Source: Gammaproteobacteria bacterium (GTDB lineage: Bacteria > Pseudomonadota > Gammaproteobacteria > GRL18). Taken from it: a stretch of DNA of 64,000 nucleotides. The DNA is taken from NCBI GenBank assembly GCA_016744995.1, contig JADGDG010000018.1, positions 1 to 64,000 on the forward strand. Reading direction: 5' to 3'. Shown here piece by piece: positions 27,916-36,221 of this stretch; position 1 is the first letter of the stretch; every line of letters starts with the position of its first letter. The notes under the pieces are model-generated. The model searched no databases and was not told the DNA's origin. It worked only from the letters and a program-made list of their open reading frames with translations. Position numbers and translations under genes: made by a program.

Positions 27916-28929
27916 TTAAAACCAGGCAGGCAGACTGATTAATGCCACAATAATGAGCCAAAGAATTGTTGAGCGATCCAGCAGCTCACATGCCTGCTGA
28001 ATGATTTCCGGTTTCGCTATTTGACCACAGCCTAAATCCGGCCTTTCTTTATATTCACCATGATATTGATCACCACCGCCTAATTTGACATCAAGCGCCC
28101 CGGCGCCCGCTGACATCACTACTCCTGCATTTGGGCTGTCCCATAATGGTGCCTGAACAGACCAGCATTTGATGGCATTTTTCCAGTTCCCCATAAGCGC
28201 ATAGACTAGTGCTGTCAGGCGCGCAGGTATATAGTTCAGTACGTCATCAAGTTTGGCTGCAAAAAAACCAAAGTGCTTAAAACGCTCTGTTTTGTACCCC
28301 CACATAGCATCCAGAGTATTACTCAAACGAAATATAACGACACCCGGTGCGCCAGCAATAACAAACCAGAAAATTACTGCAAATACGGCATCATTGCCAT
28401 TTTCCAGAATAGATTCTGTTGTAGCCCGGCAAATACCTTCTTCATCCATTTGCTGAGTATCCCGGCTGACTATCATCGAAAGTGCATGACGAGCCTGTGC
28501 AAATTGATGACTTATCATTGGGGTCAGGACATCCTTTGCATGCTGTTTGAGACTGTTTAAACCAATCGCAAAATAAAGGATAATCACCTCAAGTACATAG
28601 CCGACAATATTATCGTTTGCAATATTAGTGTGCATTAGAGCATATGTTAACCAGCCTGCCGGCAGCAAGCAGATCAGCACAGCAATAAAACCATTAAGAC
28701 GGTTTTGCTCTGCACTGCGTTTATATTCAGAATGATCTTCAATCCGCTCTTCTAAAATAAGCTCTGAGCTTAATTCAGTTCTGTTTTCAGGCCTCAATTC
28801 CCTTGCCGCATCATTTAAACGCTCTTCCAGCCAGTTTGCAAAATTGCCGAAAACAACTAGTGGATGGTAATGACGCAACTCACCGAAAAAATAATCGAGA
28901 AGCAGGGCACATAATAGTACAATAAGCAT
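27916..28929 (-). CDS. cbiB: Adenosylcobinamide-phosphate synthase
   Basis: 337 residues with several membrane helices. It matches CbiB (CobD of the aerobic pathway): the start LLDYFFGELRHYHPLVVFGN, MIVSRDTQQMDEEGICRATTESI, and SPNAGVVMSAGAGALDVKLGG. The enzyme joins aminopropanol (phosphate) to adenosylcobyric acid in the inner membrane. It has a short polar insert of about 25 residues after the first helix (rich in Glu and Arg). It is divergent from cobQ, and a decayed second copy of its 3' end lies 4 kb away. Confidence 0.93.
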   Translation of the reverse strand: MLIVLLCALLLDYFFGELRHYHPLVVFGNFANWLEERLNDAARELRPENRTELSSELILEERIEDHSEYKRSAEQNRLNGFIAVLICLLPAGWLTYALMHTNIANDNIVGYVLEVIILYFAIGLNSLKQHAKDVLTPMISHQFAQARHALSMIVSRDTQQMDEEGICRATTESILENGNDAVFAVIFWFVIAGAPGVVIFRLSNTLDAMWGYKTERFKHFGFFAAKLDDVLNYIPARLTALVYALMGNWKNAIKCWSVQAPLWDSPNAGVVMSAGAGALDVKLGGGDQYHGEYKERPDLGCGQIAKPEIIQQACELLDRSTILWLIIVALISLPAWF

Positions 28930-28997
28930 TATTAACCTTCATATAACAAATAAATTACAGGCTGCTTTTTCAGCAGCTCAAAAAGGTCTATTCTAGC

Positions 28998-30479
28998 ATG
29001 CACAACAAGAAGAAACAGGCTGTCACACTGATGATTCAGGGAACAACATCTGATGCCGGTAAAAGTGTTCTGGTTGCAGGTCTATGTCGGCTTTTTTATC
29101 GCATGGGGTACCATGTAGCGCCTTTTAAGCCACAGAATATGGCACTTAATAGTGCAGTCACTCAGGAGGGCGGCGAAATCGGCAGAGCTCAGGCAGTTCA
29201 GGCTCAAGCCTGCCGCCTTGAACCCCATACAGATATGAACCCTATATTACTAAAGCCTAATTCTGATACCGGCGCCCAGGTGATTATTCATGGTAAGGCC
29301 ACTTCACAAATGGATGCCCGTTCCTACCATGCTTTTAAAAAAACGGCCATGACAGCAGTTCTTGAATCACATCAGCGCCTTAGTCAGGAATATGACTTAA
29401 TTATTGTCGAAGGAGCCGGTAGTCCTGCAGAAATTAACCTGCGCGACAATGATATTGCCAATATGGGCTTTGCTGAAGCAGTCGATTGTCCGGTACTGCT
29501 GGTTTCTGATATCGATAAAGGCGGTGTTTTTGCCCACCTTTACGGCACTGTAAAATTGCTTTCACCATCAGAACAACAGCGTATCAAAGGATTGATTATT
29601 AATAAATTTCGTGGTGATATTGCCTTATTGGAATCTGGTAATCATTGGCTTGAAGAAACCTTGAAAATCCATGTTTTAGGGGTGCTGCCCTATCTGCATA
29701 ATCTGCATATTGAAGCCGAGGATGCCATTAGCTATCAAGCAAAAGAACCTGAGTCCGCCAGTAAAACAATCAAAATCATTATACCTGTATTTCCCCGTAT
29801 CTCTAATCACACAGACTTTGATGCCTTGCGACTTCACCCTCAGGTAGAGTTGTTATTTATTCGAGAAAGCCAAACCATCCCTTCCGCTGATTTAATTATT
29901 TTACCCGGAACCAAAAGTGTCCGGGCAGATCTTCAATGGTTACGTGATAATCATTGGGAAGCCGCCATCAGCAGGCATCTGCGCTATGGTGGTAAATTGA
30001 TGGGGATCTGTGGTGGTTTACAAATGCTGGGTCATCAAATCCATGATCCTCTGGGAATTGAGGGCACTTCAGGCAGCAGCCAGGGGTTGGGCTATTTCAA
30101 CTATGAAACCACACTCGAAGCAGAGAAACAACTTAAGCAGGTTCAGGGGTATTTTCAGGGGGATAATTCAATTCAGCTCACTGGCTATGAGATTCATGCA
30201 GGTTCTACCAGAACAATAGATGAATCGGCTGCTTTAATTAAGCTTCAGGATAAAACTGATGGTGCAGTCAGCGAGGATGGACAAATAATCTCAACTTATC
30301 TGCATGGCATTTTTGATCACCCCCAGGCTTGCAGATATTTATTAAACTGGGCAGGTTTAGACGCACAACAGCACTATGACTACCGTGACTTTCAGGAACA
30401 GGGTATTAATTTATTAGCAGATACTCTGGAGGAAAATCTGGATATTTCTGCAATAATTGAAATAATAAATAAAAAGTAA
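28998..30479 (+). CDS. cobQ: Cobyric acid synthase
   Basis: 493 residues. The N-terminal ATP-binding domain has [20 protein letters not shown] and [10 protein letters not shown], and the [14 protein letters not shown] block is typical. The C-terminal class I glutamine amidotransferase domain has the catalytic cysteine in [10 protein letters not shown] and the histidine in YEIHAGSTR and YLHGIFDH. It amidates adenosylcobyrinic acid a,c-diamide at four positions. It is divergent from cbiB with 68 bases between the starts. Confidence 0.95.
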   Translation: MHNKKKQAVTLMIQGTTSDAGKSVLVAGLCRLFYRMGYHVAPFKPQNMALNSAVTQEGGEIGRAQAVQAQACRLEPHTDMNPILLKPNSDTGAQVIIHGKATSQMDARSYHAFKKTAMTAVLESHQRLSQEYDLIIVEGAGSPAEINLRDNDIANMGFAEAVDCPVLLVSDIDKGGVFAHLYGTVKLLSPSEQQRIKGLIINKFRGDIALLESGNHWLEETLKIHVLGVLPYLHNLHIEAEDAISYQAKEPESASKTIKIIIPVFPRISNHTDFDALRLHPQVELLFIRESQTIPSADLIILPGTKSVRADLQWLRDNHWEAAISRHLRYGGKLMGICGGLQMLGHQIHDPLGIEGTSGSSQGLGYFNYETTLEAEKQLKQVQGYFQGDNSIQLTGYEIHAGSTRTIDESAALIKLQDKTDGAVSEDGQIISTYLHGIFDHPQACRYLLNWAGLDAQQHYDYRDFQEQGINLLADTLEENLDISAIIEIINKK

Positions 30480-30542
30480 CTAAAGAAAGTACCCATTCTG
30501 GAAAATATATATGCTTATACTATACTCAATAAACACACTGAT

Positions 30543-30569
30543 TAAATATTTCTTTCAGCTTGCCGATAC
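30543..30569 (+). promoter_or_regulatory. Sigma-28 (FliA) promoter of cheV
   Basis: TAAA, exactly 15 bases, then GCCGATAC: this matches the FliA consensus TAAA-N15-GCCGATAA with one mismatch. It lies 41 bases before the cheV ATG and puts cheV in the late flagellar regulon. Confidence 0.72.
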
Positions 30570-30609
30570 CTTGATATAAGGCACAAAGCCCTTAATAAAT
30601 GAGTATGAT

Positions 30610-31593
30610 ATGAACAATTTTATTAAATCTGTTGATGAGCGCACTAATCTGGCTGGAACAAATCGGCTGGAGCTTTTATTATTCAGCCTGGGAAATGACT
30701 CACAAACAGGCAGAGAAGAAGTTTTTGGTATTAATGTCTTTAAGGTACGTGAAGTCATGTCCATACCTGAAATCACTCAGGCTCCTGATATGCCGGCTTC
30801 AGTCGAAGGGATGATCAGCCTTCGGGGGCATTTAATCCCTGTTGTTAATCTAGCCAAGTTTTGCAGGTTTGAAGTTACTGAGCCACCAAAAATTATGATT
30901 GTCACAGAATATAATAATATGATGCAGGGTTATATGGTTCATTCTGTTGATACTATTTTACGTCTGGACTGGAATGTCGTCAAAACACCACCGGAAATGC
31001 TGTCTGAGCAGATGGGAGGAGTGGTCACGGCAGTCACCGAACTTGATGATAACCGAATTGTCATGATTATGGATGTCGAAAAGGTGCTTGCTGATACCAC
31101 CCAGGATGCCAGTGCAGACAACTGGTTTAGTGATGTTAAGGCTGCTGAAAAATGTGATATTACTATCTTTTTTGCTGATGATTCTCTGGTGGCGCGCAAA
31201 CAGATCATTCGTACTCTGGATCATATGGGATTTACTCATGTCAGTGCCAACAATGGTCTGGAAGCATGGCAGAAACTTAAAAGCATTGCCGAGCGAGCAG
31301 AGGCCGCAAAGCAGCCAGTTTCTAATTTTATCCAGTTAATATTAACCGATGTTGAAATGCCTGAAATGGATGGTTTCGTTCTCACCAAAAAAATCAAAGC
31401 AGATCCTCGATTTAGCGGCATCCCTGTGATCATGCACTCATCATTATCCGCTGACTCTAATAAAAGCTTAGGAAAAAATGTCGGCGCTGATGATTATGTC
31501 CCTAAGTTCGATCCGACTCACCTTTCAAATATCTTAGAAAAAAACCTGGAAAAATTCTCTACAAATCAGCAAAAACAGCTGGAAAGCAAATAA
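30610..31593 (+). CDS. cheV: Chemotaxis coupling protein CheV
   Basis: 327 residues. A CheW domain (about 15-165, with VFGINVFKVREVMSIPEITQ and MISLRGHLIPVVNLAKF) is fused to a receiver domain (about 180-315) with the acidic FFADDS pocket, the phospho-acceptor in LILTDVEMPEMDG and a lysine in YVPKFD. CheV couples receptors to CheA and adapts by phosphorylation. A sigma-28 promoter precedes it. No cheA or cheW lies in the window. Confidence 0.95.
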   Translation: MNNFIKSVDERTNLAGTNRLELLLFSLGNDSQTGREEVFGINVFKVREVMSIPEITQAPDMPASVEGMISLRGHLIPVVNLAKFCRFEVTEPPKIMIVTEYNNMMQGYMVHSVDTILRLDWNVVKTPPEMLSEQMGGVVTAVTELDDNRIVMIMDVEKVLADTTQDASADNWFSDVKAAEKCDITIFFADDSLVARKQIIRTLDHMGFTHVSANNGLEAWQKLKSIAERAEAAKQPVSNFIQLILTDVEMPEMDGFVLTKKIKADPRFSGIPVIMHSSLSADSNKSLGKNVGADDYVPKFDPTHLSNILEKNLEKFSTNQQKQLESK

Positions 31594-31724
31594 AGCACCA
31601 CAAGCTGTCTTTGTCTTCTGACCCGCTTCCAGATTGAAAATTCTATATTTTATGATAAACATCAATACTTGAAGCATAAGACAATGTTAATATGAGCGTT
31701 TCGTTATTGAGTTAAGGAACACAT

Positions 31725-32882
31725 ATGAAGGCAGGTCCAAGAGAGCTTATCACCCCATTTCGCCCTATTCCACTGGCAGTGCCCGAGGGAATGAAGCCTA
31801 ATGAGTTTTTTAACAGCACAGAAAATCTTCAGGATCTGTCACAAAATAACGGCCTGTTAAGCAACCCCGAACACCTGCTAATGTATCGTAAGGCATTGGG
31901 GCATAGTAATGAGTTTGACGCCTCTATCATTTTCAACTCTTCTAAATGCATTCTGAATCCTCTGGGACGCCCTGTACGCCGGACACAACTTCCCGAACAG
32001 ACCAAAAGCGTCTGGAACCGCATGAATCAGATTATGATTGAATATATGCTGGAAAAATACCCTGATCCAGAAGATGCATTGGTACTTGCAGGTGAAGCCA
32101 GTCTGGATGCTACCTGGCCTTTAACAGCACCGGGAGTACCCAGTATCCGGATGTTACACAACCATTTTATTGTGTTTAATATGGAGCAATTACGCAATGC
32201 TGAAATGGCAGATCCTAAAAATCCCAATCTGACCGATGGTGGGCAAAACAGTTTGTTCCAGGCTCACATGCGTCATGTCTATCGTAACTTTTTTGCTTCT
32301 CTGGATCTGCAGATACTCAGACCGGTTGAAGGTAAAGCATCACAACTCTCTTTGACAGGTTATCCACAGGGCTTGCCCAGTTGGGAGGTTCAGGGTGGTG
32401 TTGATATGCTCAGAAGCACTCAATTCTGGAAGGAATATGATTTAATTCTTAAAGGCTTCCTGGATTTTTACCGCACATTTTTTACCCAGGTTTCAACCCG
32501 TAATGCCCCAATTCCAGCAAAAACTTATTTCCCTGAGCAGATTGAAGAGACTTTATTATTTGATAATGACTTTTTGGCCAGTGCCAAAAAAGTCCGTGAT
32601 ATGTGCGTACATGATGCAAAATATGCCAATTCCATCCGTTGGCAACCGGCATTTAAACAGCTAATTTATCGTAATGAACAAGGGAAACTGATTGTCACCA
32701 TCAGTCAGAACTCAATTGGTAATGCCATTACTGAATTACTCGGAGTTGTCGTACGTCGAGTCCCAGATGCAAAGGCTTATGAAAAAGCTGAACCGGCACT
32801 GATTGAAAAACTTATTGAAGTCAGACAACGTCTTATTAATGCCGATCTGGGTGATCCGATTAAGACAGAATACTGGGATTAG
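31725..32882 (+). CDS. Unrecognised 385-residue cytoplasmic protein
   Basis: I do not recognise this protein. It lacks a signal peptide and membrane helices. The N-terminal half has the blocks IIFNSSKCILNPLGRPVRR and EDALVLAGEASLDATWPL, and a histidine pair in IRMLHNHFIVFN followed by a second His in HMRHVYRNFF. The C-terminal half is helical, with FLDFYRTFFTQVS. The His-rich centre suggests a metal site or phosphotransfer active site but no family can be named. A GAACACAT spacing with AAGGAAC serves as ribosome site. The 3' end overlaps the convergent YkgJ-type gene by 23 bases. Confidence 0.85.
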   Translation: MKAGPRELITPFRPIPLAVPEGMKPNEFFNSTENLQDLSQNNGLLSNPEHLLMYRKALGHSNEFDASIIFNSSKCILNPLGRPVRRTQLPEQTKSVWNRMNQIMIEYMLEKYPDPEDALVLAGEASLDATWPLTAPGVPSIRMLHNHFIVFNMEQLRNAEMADPKNPNLTDGGQNSLFQAHMRHVYRNFFASLDLQILRPVEGKASQLSLTGYPQGLPSWEVQGGVDMLRSTQFWKEYDLILKGFLDFYRTFFTQVSTRNAPIPAKTYFPEQIEETLLFDNDFLASAKKVRDMCVHDAKYANSIRWQPAFKQLIYRNEQGKLIVTISQNSIGNAITELLGVVVRRVPDAKAYEKAEPALIEKLIEVRQRLINADLGDPIKTEYWD

Positions 32883-33555
32883 TTTTCTCAAAGGCAGCCA
32901 TTTTATCTGCCAGTGCAGACCAGTTGAGATCACGCATAACTTTGGCCATTTGATGCATGCCGCCTGTTTTAATCATTTTTCGCCGCTCGGCTTTATTTTT
33001 AACACCATAAAAGGGCAGCATGATATTAAAGGCTTCATCAGTGTGCTTTTTGATTGGAGTTAATACATCTTCACGGCGGGTGTAGTAAGCATCTTCCCCG
33101 GTAATGCACTGGCGATTAAAAACATTAAAACTGCGGCATGCCATGGGTCGAACAGCATGGATAGAGCAGGCATTATCCAGTAGAAATGGACAGGATTGGA
33201 TCAACTCCAGATTTCTTAGTTGTTCCTTAAGTTTGTCACGAAGTTCACCACCAAGCACTTCTGTCGCATACCATGACATCCCCATGAGCTCTAAAGGATA
33301 AACTGGAATGCTTTCATGAGATTTGCAACACGTGGCACAGCCTCGGGCACATGCCAGTTTTTTCCCCTGTTTTTCTTCTCTATTGATGGCTTCACTAATC
33401 CCCTGATCGGTGATCAGGTAAGCATCCATTAAGATCGTCAGCCAGGGCAGCCGTTGTTCATGCTCTGCGAAATTGACACGCTGGGGCAGTGGGTAGGCTT
33501 TCTCTTGCTGAAGGGGTGATGGGCTCATAAATTGCACTCCTGAAAATGAAGCCAT
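32860..33555 (-). CDS. YkgJ family cysteine-cluster protein
   Basis: 231 residues. The CxxxCxxCC motif is seen as CARGCATCCKS (about residue 75). It is followed by CPFLLDNACSIHAVRPMACR and a further cysteine in FNRQC, the zinc/iron-chelating pattern of the CxxCxxCC (UPF0153) family. The function is unknown; metal binding is inferred from the family. An upstream ATG at 33555 begins MASFSGVQFMSPS, and a second ATG (residue 10) with better spacing is possible. Confidence 0.87.
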   Translation of the reverse strand: MASFSGVQFMSPSPLQQEKAYPLPQRVNFAEHEQRLPWLTILMDAYLITDQGISEAINREEKQGKKLACARGCATCCKSHESIPVYPLELMGMSWYATEVLGGELRDKLKEQLRNLELIQSCPFLLDNACSIHAVRPMACRSFNVFNRQCITGEDAYYTRREDVLTPIKKHTDEAFNIMLPFYGVKNKAERRKMIKTGGMHQMAKVMRDLNWSALADKMAAFEKTNPSILS

Positions 33556-33619
33556 ATTTTAACCCAGACAGGTTGGAATCGCTAATAATGCAGATGCATC
33601 TTCCTGCTATTGATTTACC

Positions 33620-34015
33620 TTATTTTTTATCTTTTCCAATTATAGATTTTAGCTCAGCAAAGGGATTATGAGTAGCTGCTTCTGACTGACCTCCCGCGTT
33701 CACATCACCATAAGCCTCAAACTCATTCATTTTCTGATGTTCATTATCATGGCAATAGATACACAGATTTTCCCAATTACTGCCATCAGGCGGATTGTTA
33801 TTATGATTATGATCAATATGGTGAACGGTTAATAATTGTAAATTTTCTCTGCTAAATGCCTTACCGCAGCGCCCGCAAACCCATGGGTGTAGTTTTAATG
33901 ATTGTTCACGATAGCCTTTTTCACGATCATTCACATCAGAATGAACTTTTTTAACAATGGCATCCAGTTTCCCGGTATCCATTTTTTTCTTTTTATCTTT
34001 ACGTCTGCCAACCAT
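33620..34015 (-). CDS. yajD: HNH nuclease family protein YajD
   Basis: 131 residues from the ATG at 34015 (an ATG four codons earlier is the alternative). The N-terminus is lysine-rich. The HNH core has CGRCGKAF, LTVHHIDHNHNNNPPDGSNWENLCIYCHDNEH: two zinc CxxC pairs and the HH/N/H catalytic residues. The C-terminal NPFAELKSIIG tail matches YajD of enterobacteria. It is probably a DNA-binding or nicking nuclease; its cellular role is not known. Confidence 0.88.
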   Translation of the reverse strand: MVGRRKDKKKKMDTGKLDAIVKKVHSDVNDREKGYREQSLKLHPWVCGRCGKAFSRENLQLLTVHHIDHNHNNNPPDGSNWENLCIYCHDNEHQKMNEFEAYGDVNAGGQSEAATHNPFAELKSIIGKDKK

Positions 34016-34146
34016 GGTGATTTCCATTTACTATTGTTCAAAGGTTTTTGTTAAAGTCCTGAAAGTTTCCTATAATACTTTCAACTCAGCCATTATAGCA
34101 AAACAGTCATTAAAACCGTTAATAAGATAAAGAGATCATTAAACTC

Positions 34147-34572
34147 ATGAGCAAAACAATCCCTGTCTCCATTTCTCCCAAAGAAGCATATAAAATGCTC
34201 AGTGAGCATCCAAACAGTATTTTTATTGATGTTCGCTCTTCTATGGAATTCCTTTTTGTCGGGCATCCCAGAGGTGCTGTTCATATCGCCTGGATTGATG
34301 AACCCGACTGGGATATTAACCCTAATTTTGTTACTGAAATTCGCAAGCTGGTACTCGGTGGTGTTTGTGGAGAAGATGTGCAGCACCCTAATATCATTTT
34401 GATATGCCGCAGTGGCAATCGCTCATTAGAAGCTGGACAGCTGCTGATTGATTCCGGCCTGAGTAATGTCTTTAATGTCGATGAAGGTTTTGAAGGTGAT
34501 CTAAATGACAAACATCAGCGAAGCACTCAGGGTGGCTGGCGATATCATAATTTGCCCTGGGAGCAATGTTAA
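34147..34572 (+). CDS. Rhodanese-like sulfurtransferase
   Basis: 141 residues, a single rhodanese domain. The start ISPKEAYKMLSEHPNSIFIDVRSSMEF is typical, and the active-site loop CRSGNRS carries the catalytic cysteine. The SxFNVDEGFEGDL block closes the domain. It probably transfers sulfane sulfur in the cytoplasm. The small exported-protein gene starts in its stop codon (TAATG). Confidence 0.92.
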   Translation: MSKTIPVSISPKEAYKMLSEHPNSIFIDVRSSMEFLFVGHPRGAVHIAWIDEPDWDINPNFVTEIRKLVLGGVCGEDVQHPNIILICRSGNRSLEAGQLLIDSGLSNVFNVDEGFEGDLNDKHQRSTQGGWRYHNLPWEQC

Positions 34573-34853
34573 TGAAAGTCATATTGTTTTTAGTGGTTTC
34601 AGGTATTTCTAATGGCTCTGACACAGAATTTCGGCATCAGATGGAGAAAGAATACACAAGTCCTGAAGAATGTGTGCAGACCAGTATTGTAATGCGTAAA
34701 GTGTTACGGGCTGAAGACAATCTACAAGCCAGGCAAACCGATATTTATGCTCATTGTGAAATCAGCAAAGAAGGTATAAGTCAGAAAGAGTATGCTGACG
34801 CAAGTAGTAAAATTCGTCGTTTAGAAAAATTTTATACCACAGCAAAATGGTAG
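34572..34853 (+). CDS. Small exported protein of unknown function
   Basis: 93 residues from the ATG overlapping the rhodanese stop; an ATG two codons earlier is the alternative. A short hydrophobic N-terminus (about 1-15) looks like a signal peptide. The mature part is helical and charged with two cysteines (SPEECVQ and AHCEIS) that could form a disulfide. I recognise no family. It is translationally coupled to the rhodanese gene. Confidence 0.65.
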   Translation: MKVILFLVVSGISNGSDTEFRHQMEKEYTSPEECVQTSIVMRKVLRAEDNLQARQTDIYAHCEISKEGISQKEYADASSKIRRLEKFYTTAKW

Positions 34854-34913
34854 CCAGCTTATTTTAAAGGCTTTATAGCACCGGATCACAAATACTGCTA
34901 CAACCATGAACTC

Positions 34914-35969
34914 CTATTCTTGAACAGCTTCCCTGAACTTCAACTCAGCAGATGCCGCATCTCTTTTTTGTTCACTTAACAGGCGAGCATATGAGCAGGC
35001 TTGCATAAGACCGATTTGTGCTGACTTTTGTGCTGACTTATGTTGTCGTACACTTTTGTTTAATTCAGTGGAGCAGTCTGCAGGGCTATCTGAGGATGAA
35101 TTCGGTTCACTCTCCTGTATCTGTTTGTCTAGAGCATCAAATAACGTTAAATCAGAAAAATAGTCACTAAATGATGTATCAGCCTGACTGCTTTTACCAA
35201 ACGAAGTAAGTAAGCGCTTACAAATATTGTTAATACACTGGCTGGCAGGTGAGTCAGGATGGCTTAATAGAATAGCCTGCTGGTTGATAATAGAAACAGG
35301 GATGTTTTTATCTTTTAAAATATAACCTGCGAGATGAATCGATTTTAACTGCAGATACTTAGTCACTGCGGTTTTAAAGCGCTTAAAAATGGCTTGAGCA
35401 GATTTCTGGCTGTTTGCCACATTCACAACAACCAGTACAGGTTGTTGAAATTGATTATTTTTCAATACCCGCAGCAAAGAAAATGCATCCGTCAATGATG
35501 TGGGTTCTGCTGTAATTATAAGCAGCAGATAGGGTGCTGCTAATATCAGGCTTATATTGGTTTCATCAATCCCAGCAGCCGTATCAATGAGTAAATACTG
35601 GTAATTTTGTTCCAGCAAATGTAAGGCCTGAGTAAGCTTTTTCTGCTGCATGCTGGAAAGCTGAATAAAATCAGCCACTCCGGATGCCCCACATACCAGA
35701 TCAATGCCCCCAGGACCTTTTGTTAACACATCATTGATGGACAACTCCTGGCTAAAAAAATGTTCCAGGGTGTGTACTGGATTGATACCAAGCAAAATAT
35801 TGAGATTAGCTAAATTAGTATCCGCATCAAAAAGACACACTTTGTTACCTGCATTGGAAAGAGCAATACCTAAATTAGTTGCCAGAGTACTTTTCCCCAC
35901 CCCGCCCTTACCACTGGAAATGGCAATAACACGAGCAAAATTATGTTCAGAAGTGTTGCTGTCAGGCAT
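34914..35969 (-). CDS. MinD/FlhG (FleN)-like ATPase
   Basis: 351 residues from the ATG at 35969 (a TTG three codons upstream is the alternative). The deviant Walker A is SSGKGGVGKSTLATNLGIAL, with the switch regions FDADTNLANLN and LIDTAAGI. Domain order and length match MinD-like ATPases of the FlhG/YlxH group, which set flagellar number. The C-terminal 60 residues are poorly conserved and Ser-rich. There is no flhF next to it. A role in flagellar placement is plausible because chemotaxis genes are nearby, but it is not proven by the sequence. Confidence 0.82.
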   Translation of the reverse strand: MPDSNTSEHNFARVIAISSGKGGVGKSTLATNLGIALSNAGNKVCLFDADTNLANLNILLGINPVHTLEHFFSQELSINDVLTKGPGGIDLVCGASGVADFIQLSSMQQKKLTQALHLLEQNYQYLLIDTAAGIDETNISLILAAPYLLLIITAEPTSLTDAFSLLRVLKNNQFQQPVLVVVNVANSQKSAQAIFKRFKTAVTKYLQLKSIHLAGYILKDKNIPVSIINQQAILLSHPDSPASQCINNICKRLLTSFGKSSQADTSFSDYFSDLTLFDALDKQIQESEPNSSSDSPADCSTELNKSVRQHKSAQKSAQIGLMQACSYARLLSEQKRDAASAELKFREAVQE

Positions 35970-36221
35970 ATTTATCAAAGTGTTCTATATTTAAAAGATG
36001 TGATTTGAGTATATTGAAAATAATAGAAATTTACAAAACTATATCAGTTAAAGGTATGTCAACTCAAAAACATGTCAGCTAAAACAAGTCCGTGAGCAAA
36101 TAATATGCAAAAAATATAAGACTAATATTGCAACTTTTAACAAAGTTACATAGACTTAGTGAGCACTACAGAGTATTCACATTAAACATATAGAATAAGT
36201 GATAGAAAAAATGTGGTAAAA

